This document shows positions 12,165 to 12,265 of a stretch of DNA of 12,265 bases, piece by piece. The DNA comes from Firmicutes bacterium UBA6132 (GTDB taxonomy: Bacteria; Bacillota_A; Clostridia; Tissierellales; Sedimentibacteraceae). The notes beneath the pieces are model-generated. The model made no database searches. It was given only the letters and a program-made list of their open reading frames with translations, and was not told the DNA's origin. Within the stretch, counting starts at the first letter, position 1. Each line of letters opens with the position of its first letter. Where the stretch lies: the NCBI GenBank assembly GCA_002435835.1, contig DIVM01000017.1:1032-13296 (forward strand), written 5' to 3'. Both the position numbers and the translations under genes were made by a program.

Positions 12165-12265
12165 ATGAGTAATGAAAATTCACAAGGTATAGGTTTTTTT
12201 CAAAAGTATTTATCACTTTGGGTAGCTTTATGTATGGTAGTAGGAGTATTAATAGGTAAATTTTT
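12165..12265 (+). CDS. acr3: ACR3-type arsenite efflux permease, 3'-truncated by window edge
   Basis: Only the first 33 residues are in the window: a short polar start ([10 protein letters not shown]) and then [23 protein letters not shown], the beginning of the first membrane segment. The L-x-L-W-(V/I)-x-L ... G-x-x-(I/L)-G pattern is typical of the N-terminus of ACR3 arsenite/H+ antiporters. Its place directly after a CxC-type arsR gene supports this. The ATG at 12165 follows AGGAGG (12151-12156). The conserved ACR3 cysteine in a later membrane segment cannot be checked here. Confidence 0.8.
   Translation, partial: MSNENSQGIGFFQKYLSLWVALCMVVGVLIGKF

Noticed and set aside
1..12265. CRISPR arrays, tRNA/rRNA genes, insertion sequences, prophage or toxin-antitoxin genes
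   Set aside because: No spaced direct repeats, cloverleaf-like sequences, transposase or integrase motifs were found on either strand by eye.

Overview
The window is very AT-rich. Its genes carry strong AGGAGG-type ribosome binding sites, and it encodes a DUF4364 protein, LysM, DUF3298/DUF4163 and YVTN-propeller proteins without signal peptides, and a DUF2680 protein beside a two-component system. This points to a low-GC, probably anaerobic and spore-forming member of the Clostridia. No rRNA, tRNA, CRISPR array, insertion sequence or phage gene was seen. Family names come from recognising motifs by eye; no database was searched.

Left part (1-3772, all +). The 3' end of an RNase HI gene is followed by a four-repeat LysM protein, a patatin-like lipase 23 bases behind it, a DUF4163/DUF3298 protein and a YVTN-type beta-propeller protein. 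The last two have upstream sequences with the mother-cell sigma-K type -10 (CATAnnnTA), and the propeller gene also has a correctly spaced -35. I infer that this block may encode spore-associated proteins. The propeller gene ends exactly where the convergent DUF4364 regulator gene (-) ends.

Middle part (4306-9161). A polysaccharide-deacetylase lipoprotein gene (+) is separated by a bidirectional terminator from a histidine kinase / OmpR-type regulator operon (-). That operon diverges from a secreted DUF2680 protein gene (+). The shared 184-base region holds a perfect 15-bp inverted repeat and a 9-bp dyad, probable binding sites for the regulator. A second bidirectional terminator separates DUF2680 from a Crp/Fnr-family regulator gene (-). 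That gene has a leader of about 120 bases that can fold in two mutually exclusive ways.

Right part (9364-12265, +) is an arsenic/metalloid resistance region in two transcription units. Unit 1 is arsR, an ArsP/YraQ-type (DUF318) permease with a TPFCSCS motif, a mini-thioredoxin with CxxC, and a cysteine-rich DUF2703 protein. Unit 2 is a second arsR and the start of an ACR3-type arsenite efflux gene, cut by the window end. Both units start with the perfect promoter TTGACA-N17-TATAAT, embedded in nearly the same dyad centred on the -10 box, so they probably form one ArsR-controlled regulon. The most interesting biology is the permease / mini-thioredoxin / Cys-rich DUF2703 trio, which looks like a thiol-based metalloid-handling module whose biochemistry is, to my knowledge, poorly defined.
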